DNA of 64,000 nt from an uncultured Bacteroidota bacterium. Lineage in GTDB: Bacteria; Bacteroidota; Bacteroidia; Bacteroidales; UBA12077. The number at the start of each line of letters is the position of its first letter. Within the stretch, counting starts at the first letter, position 1. Positions 7,722-15,689 of this stretch are shown piece after piece. The stretch is from NCBI GenBank assembly GCA_913055635.1, contig CAJXLK010000012.1, forward strand, positions 34,038 to 98,037. Reading direction: 5' to 3'. A model generated the notes under the pieces. The model did no database searches. It was not told the origin of the DNA and saw nothing but the letters and a program-made list of their open reading frames with translations. The position numbers and the translations under genes were made by a program.

Positions 7722-10625
7722 CTACTCCACTTCGACTTCTTTAAAGGTAAATGTTGACTCGCGGTATTCTTCAATGGGCGCGCAGGAGCACATCAGATTC
7801 CGGTCGCCGTAACCGTCGTCGATTCGGCTGACCGCGGGCCAGAATTTATTTTCAGCGATCCACTCGAGGGGATAAGCTGCTTTTTGGCGGCCGTAGGGTC
7901 GCTGCCATTCATCGGAGGTAACAACCTTTGCGGTGTGGGGTGCATTGTGCAGGGGGTTGTTTTCGCCATCAGCCTGTCCGTTTTTGACTTCCATGATTTC
8001 GTCATAGATTGAAAGCATGGCTTCGATGAAGCGGTCGAGTTCGTCGAGCGATTCGCTTTCGGTGGGTTCAACCATCAGGGTGCCGTGCACCGGGAACGAG
8101 AGGGTTGGAGCATGGAAGCCGTAGTCCATCAGGCGTTTGGCAATATCGGCTTCGGTGATGTTGGCCATGGATTTGAACTGCCGGCATTCAAGGATCATTT
8201 CGTGGCCGACCATTCCTGTTTCACCGGTATAGACGATGCCATAGGTGTCTTTCAGGGAAGCGGCCAGGTAATTGGCGTTGAGGATGGCCGCTTCAGCCAC
8301 TTTCTGCAATCCCTCTGCCCCCAGCATTTTGATGTAGCCATAGGAGATGGGCAGGATACTGGGGCTTCCGTAGGGGGCAGCGGCTACGGCTGTGATGCCT
8401 TTTTCACCACCTGTTTTGGCAAACGGATGGTTGGGCAGGTAGGCCACCAGCTCGTCGACCACTCCAATGGGGCCCATTCCGGGTCCTCCACCTCCATGGG
8501 GGATGGCAAAGGTCTTGTGCAGGTTCAGATGGCCCACATCGGCTCCGGTCACCACTGGGTTGGTCAAACCCAACTGGGCATTGAGGTTGGCCCCGTCAAA
8601 ATATACCAGGCCACCATTATCATGGATGATCTGGTTCATCTTTTGGATTTGGCTTTCAAAAACCCCATGGGTGGAGGGATAAGTAACCATGAAGGCGGCC
8701 AGGTGGTCTTTATTTTCCTCGGCTTTTTTCTGCAGGTCGGCTACATCAATGTTGCCTTTATCATCGCATTCGACGATTACTACCTTCATGCCGGCCATGA
8801 TGCCACTGGCAGGGTTGGTACCGTGCGCGGAGGAGGGCACCAGCACCACATTGCGGTGGCTGTTCCCGTGGTCGATGTGATACTGACGAATGACCATCAG
8901 ACCGGTGTGTTCGCCGGCAGCCCCGGAGTTGGGCTGGAACGAAAACGCACTGAAGCCGGTGATGGCTTTGAGTTGTTCTTCCAGACCACTGATCAGCTCA
9001 TGATATCCCTGTACCTGATCGTCGGGCACATAGGGGTGAATGCCGGTGAATTCAGGCCAGCTCAGTGGAAAAAGCTCGGTGGCTGCATTCAGCTTCATTG
9101 TGCAGGAACCCAGCGAAATCATTGAGTGGGCCAGAGAATAATCTTTTCGCTCCAGCTTTTTAATATAACGCATCATGGAAGTCTCTGAATGGTGACGGTG
9201 GAAAAGATCCATCGTCAAAAATTCGCTCTGGCGGGCCAGATGATCGCTGAACCTCTGCTGATCGGGGATGTCATCAATCTGTGGCGGCTGTTTTCCCAGG
9301 GGCGTGGCAAATATCTTAAGGATCAGGTTGATGTCGCTGACCAGGGTCTTTTCATCGAGGCTGATCTCGATGGTCTGATCGTCGGGATAGTAAAAGTTGA
9401 CCTCATGGTCCAGGGCAACTTTTTTGATCTCATCGGCCTTGACCTTGTCGGGCAACTTGAGGCGAAGGGTGTCGAAATAGTTTGGGTTTTCCTGCTGGTA
9501 ACCCAACTCTTCCAGATGATCACTTACCAGGGCAGCCGAAGAGTGAATGTGGCGTGCAATCCGTTTGAGGCCTTCCGGGCCATGGTATACGGCATACATG
9601 CTGGCCATGGAAGCCAACAGAGCTTGAGCGGTACAAATATTGGAAGTGGCCCTTTCCCGCTTGATGTGCTGCTCACGCACCTGAAGGGCCATCCGCAGCG
9701 CATAGTGGCCCTGTGCATCTTTGGAAACCCCGATGATCCTACCGGGAACTTTGCGTTTGTAGGCATCTTTGGTGGCAAAATAGGCGGCATGTGGTCCACC
9801 ATAGCCCATGGGGATTCCAAATCGCTGAGTGGAACCTACTACCACATCAACACCCCATTCTCCCGGGGGCGTTAAAAGGGCCAGACTCATGATGTCGGCT
9901 GCAACAGCCACCATCGTGCCATTTTCCCGGGCCCTTTGGGTGAAGCCTTGATAATCTTCTATCTTGCCATCCGCCGCCGGGTATTGAACCAGGGCCCCGA
10001 AAATTTGTTCATTGAACTCCAGCTCGTCATACCTGCCAAACTGCAACTCAATGCCCAGAGGCTCGGAACGCGTCTTTAACAGTTCAATGGTTTGGGGAAA
10101 GGTGTTTTCATCTACAAAAAAGATGTTGGCTCCTTTCTTGACTGCCGAGCGCTTGCGCAAATTGGCCATCATGATCATGGCTTCAGCCGCTGCAGTGGCT
10201 TCATCCAATAACGAAGCATTGGCCAGCTCCATGCCCGTCATTTCCATAACCACCGTCTGGAAATTCAACAGGGCTTCCAGCCTTCCTTGCGAAATTTCTG
10301 CCTGGTAGGGCGTGTAAGAAGTATACCAGCCGGGATTTTCCAAAATGTTGCGCTGAATCACCGAGGGCAGTATCGTATCGTAATAACCCTTGCCGATGAA
10401 CGAACGGTAAAGCTTGTTTTTAGAAGCAATCTGCCGAATATGCCTGAAATATTCATATTCGCTCATGGGTGGGTCCATTTCCAGGGGCTGCTTCAATTGA
10501 ATGGACTGGGGAATGGTTTGATCAATCAATTCCCTGATCGAATCAACCCCGATCTTTTTAAGCATTATATCATAATCGCGGTCTTCGAGGCCATTGTGGC
10601 GGTCAATAAATTTTTCCAATGCCAT
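7722..10625 (-). CDS. gcvP: Glycine dehydrogenase (decarboxylating), P protein, single-chain form
   Basis: The 967-residue protein is the full-length fused P protein of the glycine cleavage system. It decarboxylates glycine with pyridoxal phosphate and passes the aminomethyl group to the lipoyl arm of GcvH. Two homologous halves are visible: the N-terminal half (about 1-435) with PYQAEISQGRLEALLNFQT, and the catalytic C-terminal half with SCTMKLN and HLNLHKTFAIPHGGGGPG. The lysine of the latter (K704) is the PLP Schiff-base residue. Length is normal for the undivided bacterial or mitochondrial form. GcvT and GcvH are not in the window. A promoter-like sequence and a tandem repeat lie upstream, and the gene ends at a strong terminator shared with ddl. 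Confidence 0.96.
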   Translation of the reverse strand: MALEKFIDRHNGLEDRDYDIMLKKIGVDSIRELIDQTIPQSIQLKQPLEMDPPMSEYEYFRHIRQIASKNKLYRSFIGKGYYDTILPSVIQRNILENPGWYTSYTPYQAEISQGRLEALLNFQTVVMEMTGMELANASLLDEATAAAEAMIMMANLRKRSAVKKGANIFFVDENTFPQTIELLKTRSEPLGIELQFGRYDELEFNEQIFGALVQYPAADGKIEDYQGFTQRARENGTMVAVAADIMSLALLTPPGEWGVDVVVGSTQRFGIPMGYGGPHAAYFATKDAYKRKVPGRIIGVSKDAQGHYALRMALQVREQHIKRERATSNICTAQALLASMASMYAVYHGPEGLKRIARHIHSSAALVSDHLEELGYQQENPNYFDTLRLKLPDKVKADEIKKVALDHEVNFYYPDDQTIEISLDEKTLVSDINLILKIFATPLGKQPPQIDDIPDQQRFSDHLARQSEFLTMDLFHRHHSETSMMRYIKKLERKDYSLAHSMISLGSCTMKLNAATELFPLSWPEFTGIHPYVPDDQVQGYHELISGLEEQLKAITGFSAFSFQPNSGAAGEHTGLMVIRQYHIDHGNSHRNVVLVPSSAHGTNPASGIMAGMKVVIVECDDKGNIDVADLQKKAEENKDHLAAFMVTYPSTHGVFESQIQKMNQIIHDNGGLVYFDGANLNAQLGLTNPVVTGADVGHLNLHKTFAIPHGGGGPGMGPIGVVDELVAYLPNHPFAKTGGEKGITAVAAAPYGSPSILPISYGYIKMLGAEGLQKVAEAAILNANYLAASLKDTYGIVYTGETGMVGHEMILECRQFKSMANITEADIAKRLMDYGFHAPTLSFPVHGTLMVEPTESESLDELDRFIEAMLSIYDEIMEVKNGQADGENNPLHNAPHTAKVVTSDEWQRPYGRQKAAYPLEWIAENKFWPAVSRIDDGYGDRNLMCSCAPIEEYRESTFTFKEVEVE

Positions 10626-10660
10626 AGTTCGTATATTTTAAACAATGATACATTCCTTGT

Positions 10661-10689
10661 CAAAATTAACAAGATGGGGGATATTTCAA
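10661..10689 (-). promoter_or_regulatory. Predicted promoter of gcvP
   Basis: Read on the minus strand, TTG (10689-10687) and TAATTTTG (10668-10661) are separated by 18 bases, 36 bases before the gcvP ATG. The tandem repeat at 10691-10728 abuts the -33 element on its upstream side. Confidence 0.6.
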
Positions 10690-10690
10690 G

Positions 10691-10728
10691 GTGAAAAATA
10701 TCATTTCCACGTGAAAAATATCATTTTT
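10691..10728. repeat. Two-copy tandem repeat upstream of the gcvP promoter (candidate operator)
   Basis: GTGAAAAATATCATTT occurs at 10691-10706 and again, identical, at 10711-10726, a period of 20 bases or about two helical turns. The first copy also forms an imperfect inverted repeat with GATATTTCA just beside it on the promoter side. Position directly upstream of the -33 element suggests an activator or repressor site for gcvP. The binding protein is unknown. Confidence 0.6.
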
Positions 10729-10789
10729 CGCTGCCACCTTTATGTTATGAAACAAACGCGTCGAAAAGTTTGTTCAGGGGGGCTTGTGC

Positions 10790-11428
10790 TCATCCAAACA
10801 GAGGATTTTGGCCTTTTTCCTTACCAATGGTGGTGGGTGGTCCATGGCCGGGATAAACCCGGGTCTCATCGGGTAGGGTGAATAGTTTCTCGCGGATGCT
10901 TTGGAACAATCTATGGGCATCGCCTCCCGGCAGGTCTGTGCGACCAATACCCAGGTGAAAGAGCACATCGCCGGAAAAAAGTATGCCCCCGGGGGCATGG
11001 TACAGGGCGATGCTGCCCGGTGAATGGCCGGGTACATGCAATAGGGTGAAATGTTCCTGCCCGAGTTCCAGCGGTTGGCTTTCGCTAAGCATTTTTTCCG
11101 GATCGGAGGGCTGTTCAATATCCAAGCCCAGAGTTTTCCCAAATTCCTTGCTTTGCCGTAATATCGGCAAGTCATCAGCATGCATCAGGGCCTGGATCTG
11201 ATAGTGTTGTTTTACAAAATTAACCCCCATGGCATGATCAACATGGCCGTGGCTTTGTACAATAAATTGAGGTTTTAAATGATGGTGGCTGATATAGTGG
11301 GTTAGTTGCTGTTGTTCCTGCTGAAAATAACAACCCGGATCGATCAGCAAACATGCTCCCTGCTGATTATACACCAGGTAGGTGTTTTCCTGAAAGGGGT
11401 TGAACGTGAAAGTCTTGATTTTGATCAT
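10790..11428 (-). CDS. MBL-fold metallo-hydrolase, glyoxalase II-like
   Basis: The 212-residue protein has every metal-binding motif of the metallo-beta-lactamase superfamily: SHGHVDHAMG (HxHxDH), PGHSPGS, the bridging Asp in FSGDVLF, and YPGHGPPTTIG near the C-terminus. A di-zinc or iron/zinc centre is therefore likely. Size and motif spacing match the short YcbL/glyoxalase II-like group, which hydrolyses thioesters such as S-lactoylglutathione. Bacteroidota generally lack glutathione, so the natural substrate is uncertain. The start overlaps the pcm stop by four bases (ATGA), so the two genes form one operon, transcribed from the promoter before pcm. Confidence 0.88.
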   Translation of the reverse strand: MIKIKTFTFNPFQENTYLVYNQQGACLLIDPGCYFQQEQQQLTHYISHHHLKPQFIVQSHGHVDHAMGVNFVKQHYQIQALMHADDLPILRQSKEFGKTLGLDIEQPSDPEKMLSESQPLELGQEHFTLLHVPGHSPGSIALYHAPGGILFSGDVLFHLGIGRTDLPGGDAHRLFQSIREKLFTLPDETRVYPGHGPPTTIGKEKGQNPLFG

Positions 11429-12090
11429 GATGCATCGTTTTGCTGGTTTGAATCCTTCCCGGGGATGAGGGGGACAAAGATAAAGCTTCCCCTGGAGTTT
11501 TTTTCGAGGGTTCCTTCTGAGGTTTTTCGGATAACCATCATTTGCTGGCCCATAGAATCGCCAACGGGAATGACCAGCAGCCCTCCTTCTTTGAGCTGAT
11601 CAATGAGTTCATCAGGTATTTCTGATGCCCCGGCAGTTACCAGGATTTTGTCGTAGGGGGCATAGATGGGTTGGCCTTTGTAACCATCGCCATAAAACAG
11701 ATAGGGCTGGTAGCCCATTTCATTCAACAGGCTTTTGGCCCGCAGGTATAAGTCGCGATAGCGCTCAACGGAATAAACTTTGGCCCCCATCTCTAAGAGA
11801 ATGGCCGTTTGATAACCGGATCCGGTGCCAATCTCCAGAATCTTTTCGTGTTTGTGGGGGTCTAACAGTTGAGTCTGATAGGCCACCGTATAAGGCTGAG
11901 AGATGGTCTGACCTTTGCTGATAGGAAAAGCCTGGTCCTTATAGGCAAACTGCTCAAAGCCACTTTCCATGAAATAATGGCGGGGCACCTTTTCCATGGC
12001 TTCCAGGGTGCCTTCATGGGTAATCCCCTTTTTGCGAAGCCCCTCGACCAGTTTCTTCCTTTGTCCTTTATGTTTATATGAATCATTCAT
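11425..12090 (-). CDS. pcm: Protein-L-isoaspartate O-methyltransferase
   Basis: The 221-residue enzyme uses S-adenosylmethionine to methylate isoaspartyl residues in damaged proteins, starting their repair to aspartate. The SAM-binding motif EIGTGSGYQTAILLEMG (about residues 83-99), the preceding GQTISQPYTVAYQTQLL segment and the later DKILVTAGASEIPDELIDQL are characteristic. The C-terminus has the usual GGLLVIPVGD strand. Length is normal for bacterial Pcm. It is first in a two-gene operon with the MBL hydrolase and has a good promoter 24 bases upstream. It is divergent from the Gfo/Idh-like gene, with a palindrome between the two promoters. Confidence 0.94.
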   Translation of the reverse strand: MNDSYKHKGQRKKLVEGLRKKGITHEGTLEAMEKVPRHYFMESGFEQFAYKDQAFPISKGQTISQPYTVAYQTQLLDPHKHEKILEIGTGSGYQTAILLEMGAKVYSVERYRDLYLRAKSLLNEMGYQPYLFYGDGYKGQPIYAPYDKILVTAGASEIPDELIDQLKEGGLLVIPVGDSMGQQMMVIRKTSEGTLEKNSRGSFIFVPLIPGKDSNQQNDAS

Positions 12091-12113
12091 TTAAGGTGCC
12101 CGGATTTTGACAA

Positions 12114-12143
12114 CAAAGATAACAGGAACTTTTCACCATCAAA
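12114..12143 (-). promoter_or_regulatory. Predicted promoter of pcm
   Basis: On the minus strand TTTG (12143-12140) and TATCTTTG (12121-12114) are separated by 18 bases, a close match to the Bacteroidota consensus, and lie 24 bases upstream of the pcm ATG. Confidence 0.7.
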
Positions 12144-12174
12144 AGATTTTTCGCCTTGTCTTCCAACCTGCCCT

Positions 12175-12197
12175 TTATCAACAGAATGCGTTGATAA
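12175..12197. promoter_or_regulatory. Palindrome between two divergent promoters (candidate operator)
   Basis: TTATCAAC (12175-12182) and GTTGATAA (12190-12197) are perfect inverted arms around 7 bases. The element lies between the -33 elements of the pcm promoter (12140-12143) and of the Gfo/Idh-like gene (12217-12219), a normal place for a shared dimeric regulator. It is not followed by a T-run. Confidence 0.5.
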
Positions 12198-12216
12198 TTT
12201 GTGGGCAATAAACTGC

Positions 12217-12244
12217 TTGCGAGGGGCAAAAAAGGTTAAGTTTG
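12217..12244 (+). promoter_or_regulatory. Predicted promoter of the Gfo/Idh-like gene
   Basis: TTG (12217-12219) and TAAGTTTG (12237-12244) are separated by 17 bases. The -7 element ends only 12 bases before the first ATG, so the leader would be about 7-10 bases long. A TTG codon at 12242 falls inside the -7 element and cannot be the translation start if this promoter is used. Confidence 0.55.
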
Positions 12245-12256
12245 TATAAAAACGTA

Positions 12257-13156
12257 ATGATGAAGATCGGTATTTTGGGAACTTATCCCCGGGATGAGGT
12301 CGTTACTCCACATCGGGATATGGCTGTCTCAGGGATCTATCCAGCGCAGAAAACCCCCCCGCGGAATGGTTCCCCGGTTTATAGTTCGATGGATGCCTTC
12401 ATGGCTGATTCTGATGTGCTGTTTATTGCCCGCGATGCCCCTTCCGTCTATGAAATCACAAAAGAAGGGGTAAAAGCGACCCGTCATCTTTTTTTTGAGT
12501 TCCCTTTTATACTCTCCCAGGATCAGCTGGCCCATTTATATGGTTTATCGGCCGAGAGCCGTTCGCTTGTTCAGCTTAATCAGTCCTTATTGCATCATCC
12601 TTTATATGAGGCTGTGAAACAGGAGGTGGCCCCCGGCCAGGTGGTGGTGCGTATTGATTCCCCCACGCATTATCAAACCCCGGAATCGATGCAGGGATTG
12701 ATTTTTGAAGTGGCCTCCATGTTGAAAGATGTGGTAGGCTCAGGGGTGCGCAGTTTTACCACCCATGTGATCCAAACCCCGGCTGAATCACTGGTTCCTG
12801 GGAGTTATCAGCTGAACCTGGCCTTTGATAATGGTTGCCATGCTCTGATGCTGGTCAATCATTTGACTGAAAAAGAGTCCTTTGGGGTTGAATTTTTTCA
12901 GGAGGGCACCCATTATGAACTGGATATGTTAAAAGGGGAAGCCCTGAACTATGAACGGGCCCGGGCCAAAAGCCGACGGCTCAAAAAGGCCGCTCCTGAC
13001 TACAGCCAACTGACCAACAAAGCCTTCCATGATTTTTTGGTCTCCATCAATCAGTCCCGCCTGCCCTTAACCATTAATGAACAGGGAGAAACCGCCTACA
13101 ACCTGGCTCGTTCACTTATACAGGATATACACTATAAACGCCGATTATTCAGCTGA
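12257..13156 (+). CDS. Gfo/Idh/MocA-like protein, unusual
   Basis: The product of about 299 residues begins with a dinucleotide-fold-like strand (KIGILGTY) and has a second region (about 130-299) resembling the C-terminal domain of Gfo/Idh/MocA oxidoreductases. The glycine pattern is weak compared with GxGxxG. The usual EKP motif, whose lysine takes part in catalysis, is replaced by FEFP near residue 88. Enzymatic redox activity is therefore doubtful, though nucleotide or sugar binding is possible. ATG at 12257 (or 12260, directly next) is preferred because the longer TTG frame overlaps the predicted -7 box. The 3' end overlaps the convergent thpR gene by 12 bases. Substrate unknown. Confidence 0.7.
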   Translation: MMKIGILGTYPRDEVVTPHRDMAVSGIYPAQKTPPRNGSPVYSSMDAFMADSDVLFIARDAPSVYEITKEGVKATRHLFFEFPFILSQDQLAHLYGLSAESRSLVQLNQSLLHHPLYEAVKQEVAPGQVVVRIDSPTHYQTPESMQGLIFEVASMLKDVVGSGVRSFTTHVIQTPAESLVPGSYQLNLAFDNGCHALMLVNHLTEKESFGVEFFQEGTHYELDMLKGEALNYERARAKSRRLKKAAPDYSQLTNKAFHDFLVSINQSRLPLTINEQGETAYNLARSLIQDIHYKRRLFS

Positions 13157-13714
13157 CTCATCCAGGCGAAATCTTTCGATCGGGGTGTAAACCGGCCCGC
13201 TTTGAGTCAGTCGGCTTTGGTAATAGATGATTTCCCTGATGCGCACCCATTGCCACTCTTCCTGCTGATGAGTATGAACCAGCCCTTCCAGCTTTTCCTT
13301 ATCTTCTACCCATTTCATCCGCGCCAGTGTCAGATGGGGCTTAAACTCCCGCTTATCCGGGGTGAAGCCCATCGGCTCCAGTTCCCGGTCAATCGCCTGT
13401 TTTATGGCTTTTAGCGGTTCGTATTGTTCAATGCCTGCCCACAATACCCTTGGCTTGCGCATGTTCTTGAATACCCCCAGCCCCTTTAACCGCATCTGAA
13501 AAGCAGAAAAACCCGGAAGCAGATCTCCCAGCTTTTGCCGAACCTGAGTGATTGCTCTCTCGCTGGTATCACCCAAAAAAAACAGGGTGATATGAAAATG
13601 ATCACCATCCACCCATTTGATTTTTTCATTTTTCAATGCATTTCTTAACTTAGTATGGGTTTGAGAGAGCTTTGCTCCAGGCTCGATAGGGGTGGCTATA
13701 AATGTCCTTCTCAT
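13145..13714 (-). CDS. thpR: RNA 2',3'-cyclic phosphodiesterase (2'-5' RNA ligase family)
   Basis: The protein of about 189 residues has the two HxTx motifs of the 2H phosphoesterase fold: HITL (in DHFHITLFFLG) and HLTL (in FKPHLTLARMK). Members hydrolyse 2',3'-cyclic phosphates at RNA ends and can ligate RNA through 2'-5' bonds in vitro. Start ATG at 13714 (MRRTFIATPIEP) is preferred. The frame can be extended to a TTG at 13738, but the extra residues do not resemble the family N-terminus, and the likely -7 box at 13756-13763 would leave almost no leader. It converges on the Gfo/Idh-like gene with a 12-base overlap and is divergent from elbB. Confidence 0.88.
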   Translation of the reverse strand: MRRTFIATPIEPGAKLSQTHTKLRNALKNEKIKWVDGDHFHITLFFLGDTSERAITQVRQKLGDLLPGFSAFQMRLKGLGVFKNMRKPRVLWAGIEQYEPLKAIKQAIDRELEPMGFTPDKREFKPHLTLARMKWVEDKEKLEGLVHTHQQEEWQWVRIREIIYYQSRLTQSGPVYTPIERFRLDESAE

Positions 13715-13755
13715 AAGCAAGGAGATTGGATCATTCAAATATCATAAAGATAGAT

Positions 13756-13763
13756 CAAATATA
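13756..13763 (-). promoter_or_regulatory. Possible -7 element of thpR
   Basis: TATATTTG on the minus strand matches TAnnTTTG. No good TTTG was seen 17-22 bases upstream, so support is partial. Confidence 0.35.
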
Positions 13764-13807
13764 GCAATTCGTAAAATAATGTTTCATCCTTTAAAAAAGC
13801 GAAAGTT

Positions 13808-14467
13808 ATGAATAAACAAAAGCAATTTGCTGTTATCTTAGCCGGCAGTGGGGTTTTTGATGGTTCAGAGATTCATGAGGCCACCATGACCCTTTATGCC
13901 ATTATGAAGAATGGCGGGAACTATCAAATATTTGCCCCGGATGTCGACCAGCATGATGTGGTGAACCACATCACGGGAGAGGAGATGTCTGAAAAACGGA
14001 ATGTTTTGGTTGAAGCCGCCCGCATTGCCCGGGGTCATATCAAGGATCTTAAGGAGTTCCGGGCGGATGAATTTGATGGGCTGATCATGCCGGGGGGTTT
14101 TGGAGCCGCCAAGAATTTGAGCACCTTTGCTTTTGAAGGCAGCAAGATGCAGGTCAACGGCGAGGTGGAAAATGCCATTCGGGCCATGGCCGATCAGCAC
14201 AAACCCATTGGTGCTTTGTGCATCACCCCGGTCATAGTGGCCAGGTTGTTCGGAAACATCCAGGTTACCATTGGCCAGGATCCCGACACGGCCAAGGCGA
14301 TCGAGGAAATGGGTGCAGTTCATAAAAAATCTGACCATGCTGAAGTGATCGTAGATCAGAAACACAAAGTGGTGACCTCCCCCTGCTATATGCTGGATGC
14401 CAATATACTGAATATAGCCGATGGGGCCGACAACGCCGTTCAGGCTATGCTGGAGCTGATGGAATAA
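13808..14467 (+). CDS. elbB: ElbB-like glyoxalase, DJ-1/PfpI superfamily
   Basis: The 219-residue protein is an ElbB homologue. The family is annotated as an isoprenoid-biosynthesis protein with glyoxalase activity on glyoxal. The N-terminal AVILAGSGVFDGSEIHE and the nucleophile elbow GALCITPVIVARLFG (cysteine near residue 138) are diagnostic of this DJ-1/PfpI branch. LIMPGGFGAAKNL contributes to the same pocket, and the C-terminal MLDANILNIADGADNAVQAML matches full-length members. The enzyme is cytoplasmic. It is transcribed alone, divergently from thpR, and ends in a clear hairpin. The physiological substrate of ElbB is not firmly known. Confidence 0.92.
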   Translation: MNKQKQFAVILAGSGVFDGSEIHEATMTLYAIMKNGGNYQIFAPDVDQHDVVNHITGEEMSEKRNVLVEAARIARGHIKDLKEFRADEFDGLIMPGGFGAAKNLSTFAFEGSKMQVNGEVENAIRAMADQHKPIGALCITPVIVARLFGNIQVTIGQDPDTAKAIEEMGAVHKKSDHAEVIVDQKHKVVTSPCYMLDANILNIADGADNAVQAMLELME

Positions 14468-14475
14468 AAAGGTAT

Positions 14476-14503
14476 ATACCCGGGTTCAGCCCGGGTATTT
14501 TTT
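14476..14503 (+). terminator. Rho-independent terminator of elbB
   Basis: ATACCCGGG (14476-14484) and CCCGGGTAT (14490-14498) form a perfect 9-bp stem with a 5-base loop followed by TTTTT, 8 bases after the elbB stop. It also lies just past the end of the convergent DUF4294 gene. Confidence 0.85.
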
Positions 14504-14513
14504 AGCCCGTGAA

Positions 14514-15173
14514 TCAGATTTGATCGTGTTCAATCAACACCACAATGCGTTCAATGAGGTAGTCGCGGCCGTGGGGTTCGTATTCGGCTTTAAGGTTATG
14601 CCCGAAGATGCGGGCAACCGTTTGCCAGAAAGCGGCGGTGAAGCTGCCTTTTAATTCATCCAGCAGGGCATAGGAGGTGTTGCCGGTTTCACGGTCGATG
14701 AGTTTGAGCAGGAGTCGCCCCTGATTGATGGTCAGGTGTTTGATGTCGTCGGTAAATTCCCGTTTGATTTCTTTCTCCATTTGTTTGATGTACCGCTTTT
14801 TGGCTTCTTCTGACTCCAACTCCCGAAATTGCCGTTCCATCTTGATCAGTTTGTACTTGGCCTTTTGAGCGTAGGGGTATACTTTTTTCAGGTCCCGGAC
14901 AAGCTTTCTGTATTTGCGATATTTCCGACGGCTTTCGAATTTGATTTCGGGAAAGACAACAATTTCCTGAATCTTTACACTGGCAATGTTTTCGCCATCG
15001 ATCTTTTCAGCTTTCAAAACATGCAGGTCTTTTTTCCGGAGGCTGTCTGTCCTCAGGCTATCGGGCAGCTCGACCTGTGCCCAGGCGATACCAGACAATC
15101 CCAGCCAGATTACTGCCACTAATAACAGCCGCGAGCGAATGCACTTTGCCGGTAACCGCATCATTGCTTTCAT
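14514..15173 (-). CDS. DUF4294 family exported protein
   Basis: The 219-residue protein has an N-terminal signal sequence (hydrophobic stretch about residues 16-30, ending AWAQ). The rest matches the Bacteroidota DUF4294 family, including VVFPEIKFESRRKYRKY, VYPYAQKAKYKL, FTDDIKHLTINQGRLLLKLIDRETG and FWQTVARIFGHNLKAEY. The middle is very basic and probably helical. The family is periplasmic and of unknown function; I see no catalytic signature. Its upstream region is filled by the palindromic repeat array at 15203-15566, so its promoter must lie in or beyond the array, or between 15174 and 15202. No clear TAnnTTTG was seen there. Confidence 0.88.
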   Translation of the reverse strand: MKAMMRLPAKCIRSRLLLVAVIWLGLSGIAWAQVELPDSLRTDSLRKKDLHVLKAEKIDGENIASVKIQEIVVFPEIKFESRRKYRKYRKLVRDLKKVYPYAQKAKYKLIKMERQFRELESEEAKKRYIKQMEKEIKREFTDDIKHLTINQGRLLLKLIDRETGNTSYALLDELKGSFTAAFWQTVARIFGHNLKAEYEPHGRDYLIERIVVLIEHDQI

Positions 15174-15202
15174 TTGATGTTCTTTTTTTGATCAAATGGT
15201 GC

Positions 15203-15566
15203 TTAGGTTTCATCACCCCCCCGCTAAGCGGGGTTAGGTTTCACCCCCCCGCTAAGCGGGGTAGGTTTCATTACCCCCCCGCTAAGCGGGGTTAGGTTTC
15301 ATCACCCCCCGCTAAGCGGGGTAGGTTTCATTACCCCCCGCTAAGCGGGGTAGGTTTCATTACCCCCCCGCTAAGCGGGGTAGGTTTCACCCCCCCGCTA
15401 AGCGGGGTTAGATTTCATCACCCCCCCGCTAAGCGGGGTTAGGTTTCATCACCCCCCCGCTAAGCGGGGTAGGTTTCATCACCCCCCGCTAAGCGGGGTA
15501 GGTTTCATTACCCCCCGCTAAGCGGGGTTAGGTTTCACCCCCCGCTAAGCGGGGTAGGTTTCATTG
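15203..15566. repeat. Tandem palindromic repeat array, 12 copies
   Basis: Twelve copies of CCCCGCTAAGCGGGG start at 15219, 15247, 15277, 15307, 15336, 15366, 15393, 15424, 15455, 15484, 15513 and 15540, with a period of 27-31 bases. Each copy is a near-perfect palindrome (arms CCCCGCT and AGCGGGG, or a TAA loop). Between copies lies TAGGTTTCA with an optional TTA or TCA, and the C-tract before the core varies from 5 to 7 bases. The connecting sequence is the same in every unit, so this is not a CRISPR array. It sits between the gdhA terminator and the DUF4294 start. Confidence 0.97.
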
Positions 15567-15625
15567 TATTTTAACGGATAAAAGGGATGAATGTTTTACG
15601 ATGAAATCCGTAGGCAAGTATAACT

Positions 15626-15653
15626 AAAAAAAGGAGAAGCCCCAGGCTTCTCC
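15626..15653 (-). terminator. Rho-independent terminator of gdhA
   Basis: On the minus strand GGAGAAGCC (15653-15645) pairs with GGCTTCTCC (15641-15633) and is followed by seven T residues (15632-15626). It lies 37 bases after the gdhA stop. Confidence 0.85.
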
Positions 15654-15689
15654 CTTTTGTGGTGTTTTATATTCAAAATCAGGGTGCAA

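Noticed and set aside
8085..9125. 346-residue plus-strand open frame inside gcvP
   Set aside because: Antisense shadow of a clear gcvP sequence; repeated His/Gly-rich composition typical of such frames.
10626..10789. Glycine riboswitch before gcvP
   Set aside because: The 164-base gap shows a promoter and a tandem repeat but none of the conserved tandem aptamer cores.
13715..13738. Longer ThpR from a TTG codon
   Set aside because: The family begins at MRRTFIA; the extension lies too close to the likely promoter.
15203..15566. CRISPR array
   Set aside because: The linkers between palindromes are the same in every unit, the period wanders from 27 to 31 bases, and no cas gene is near.
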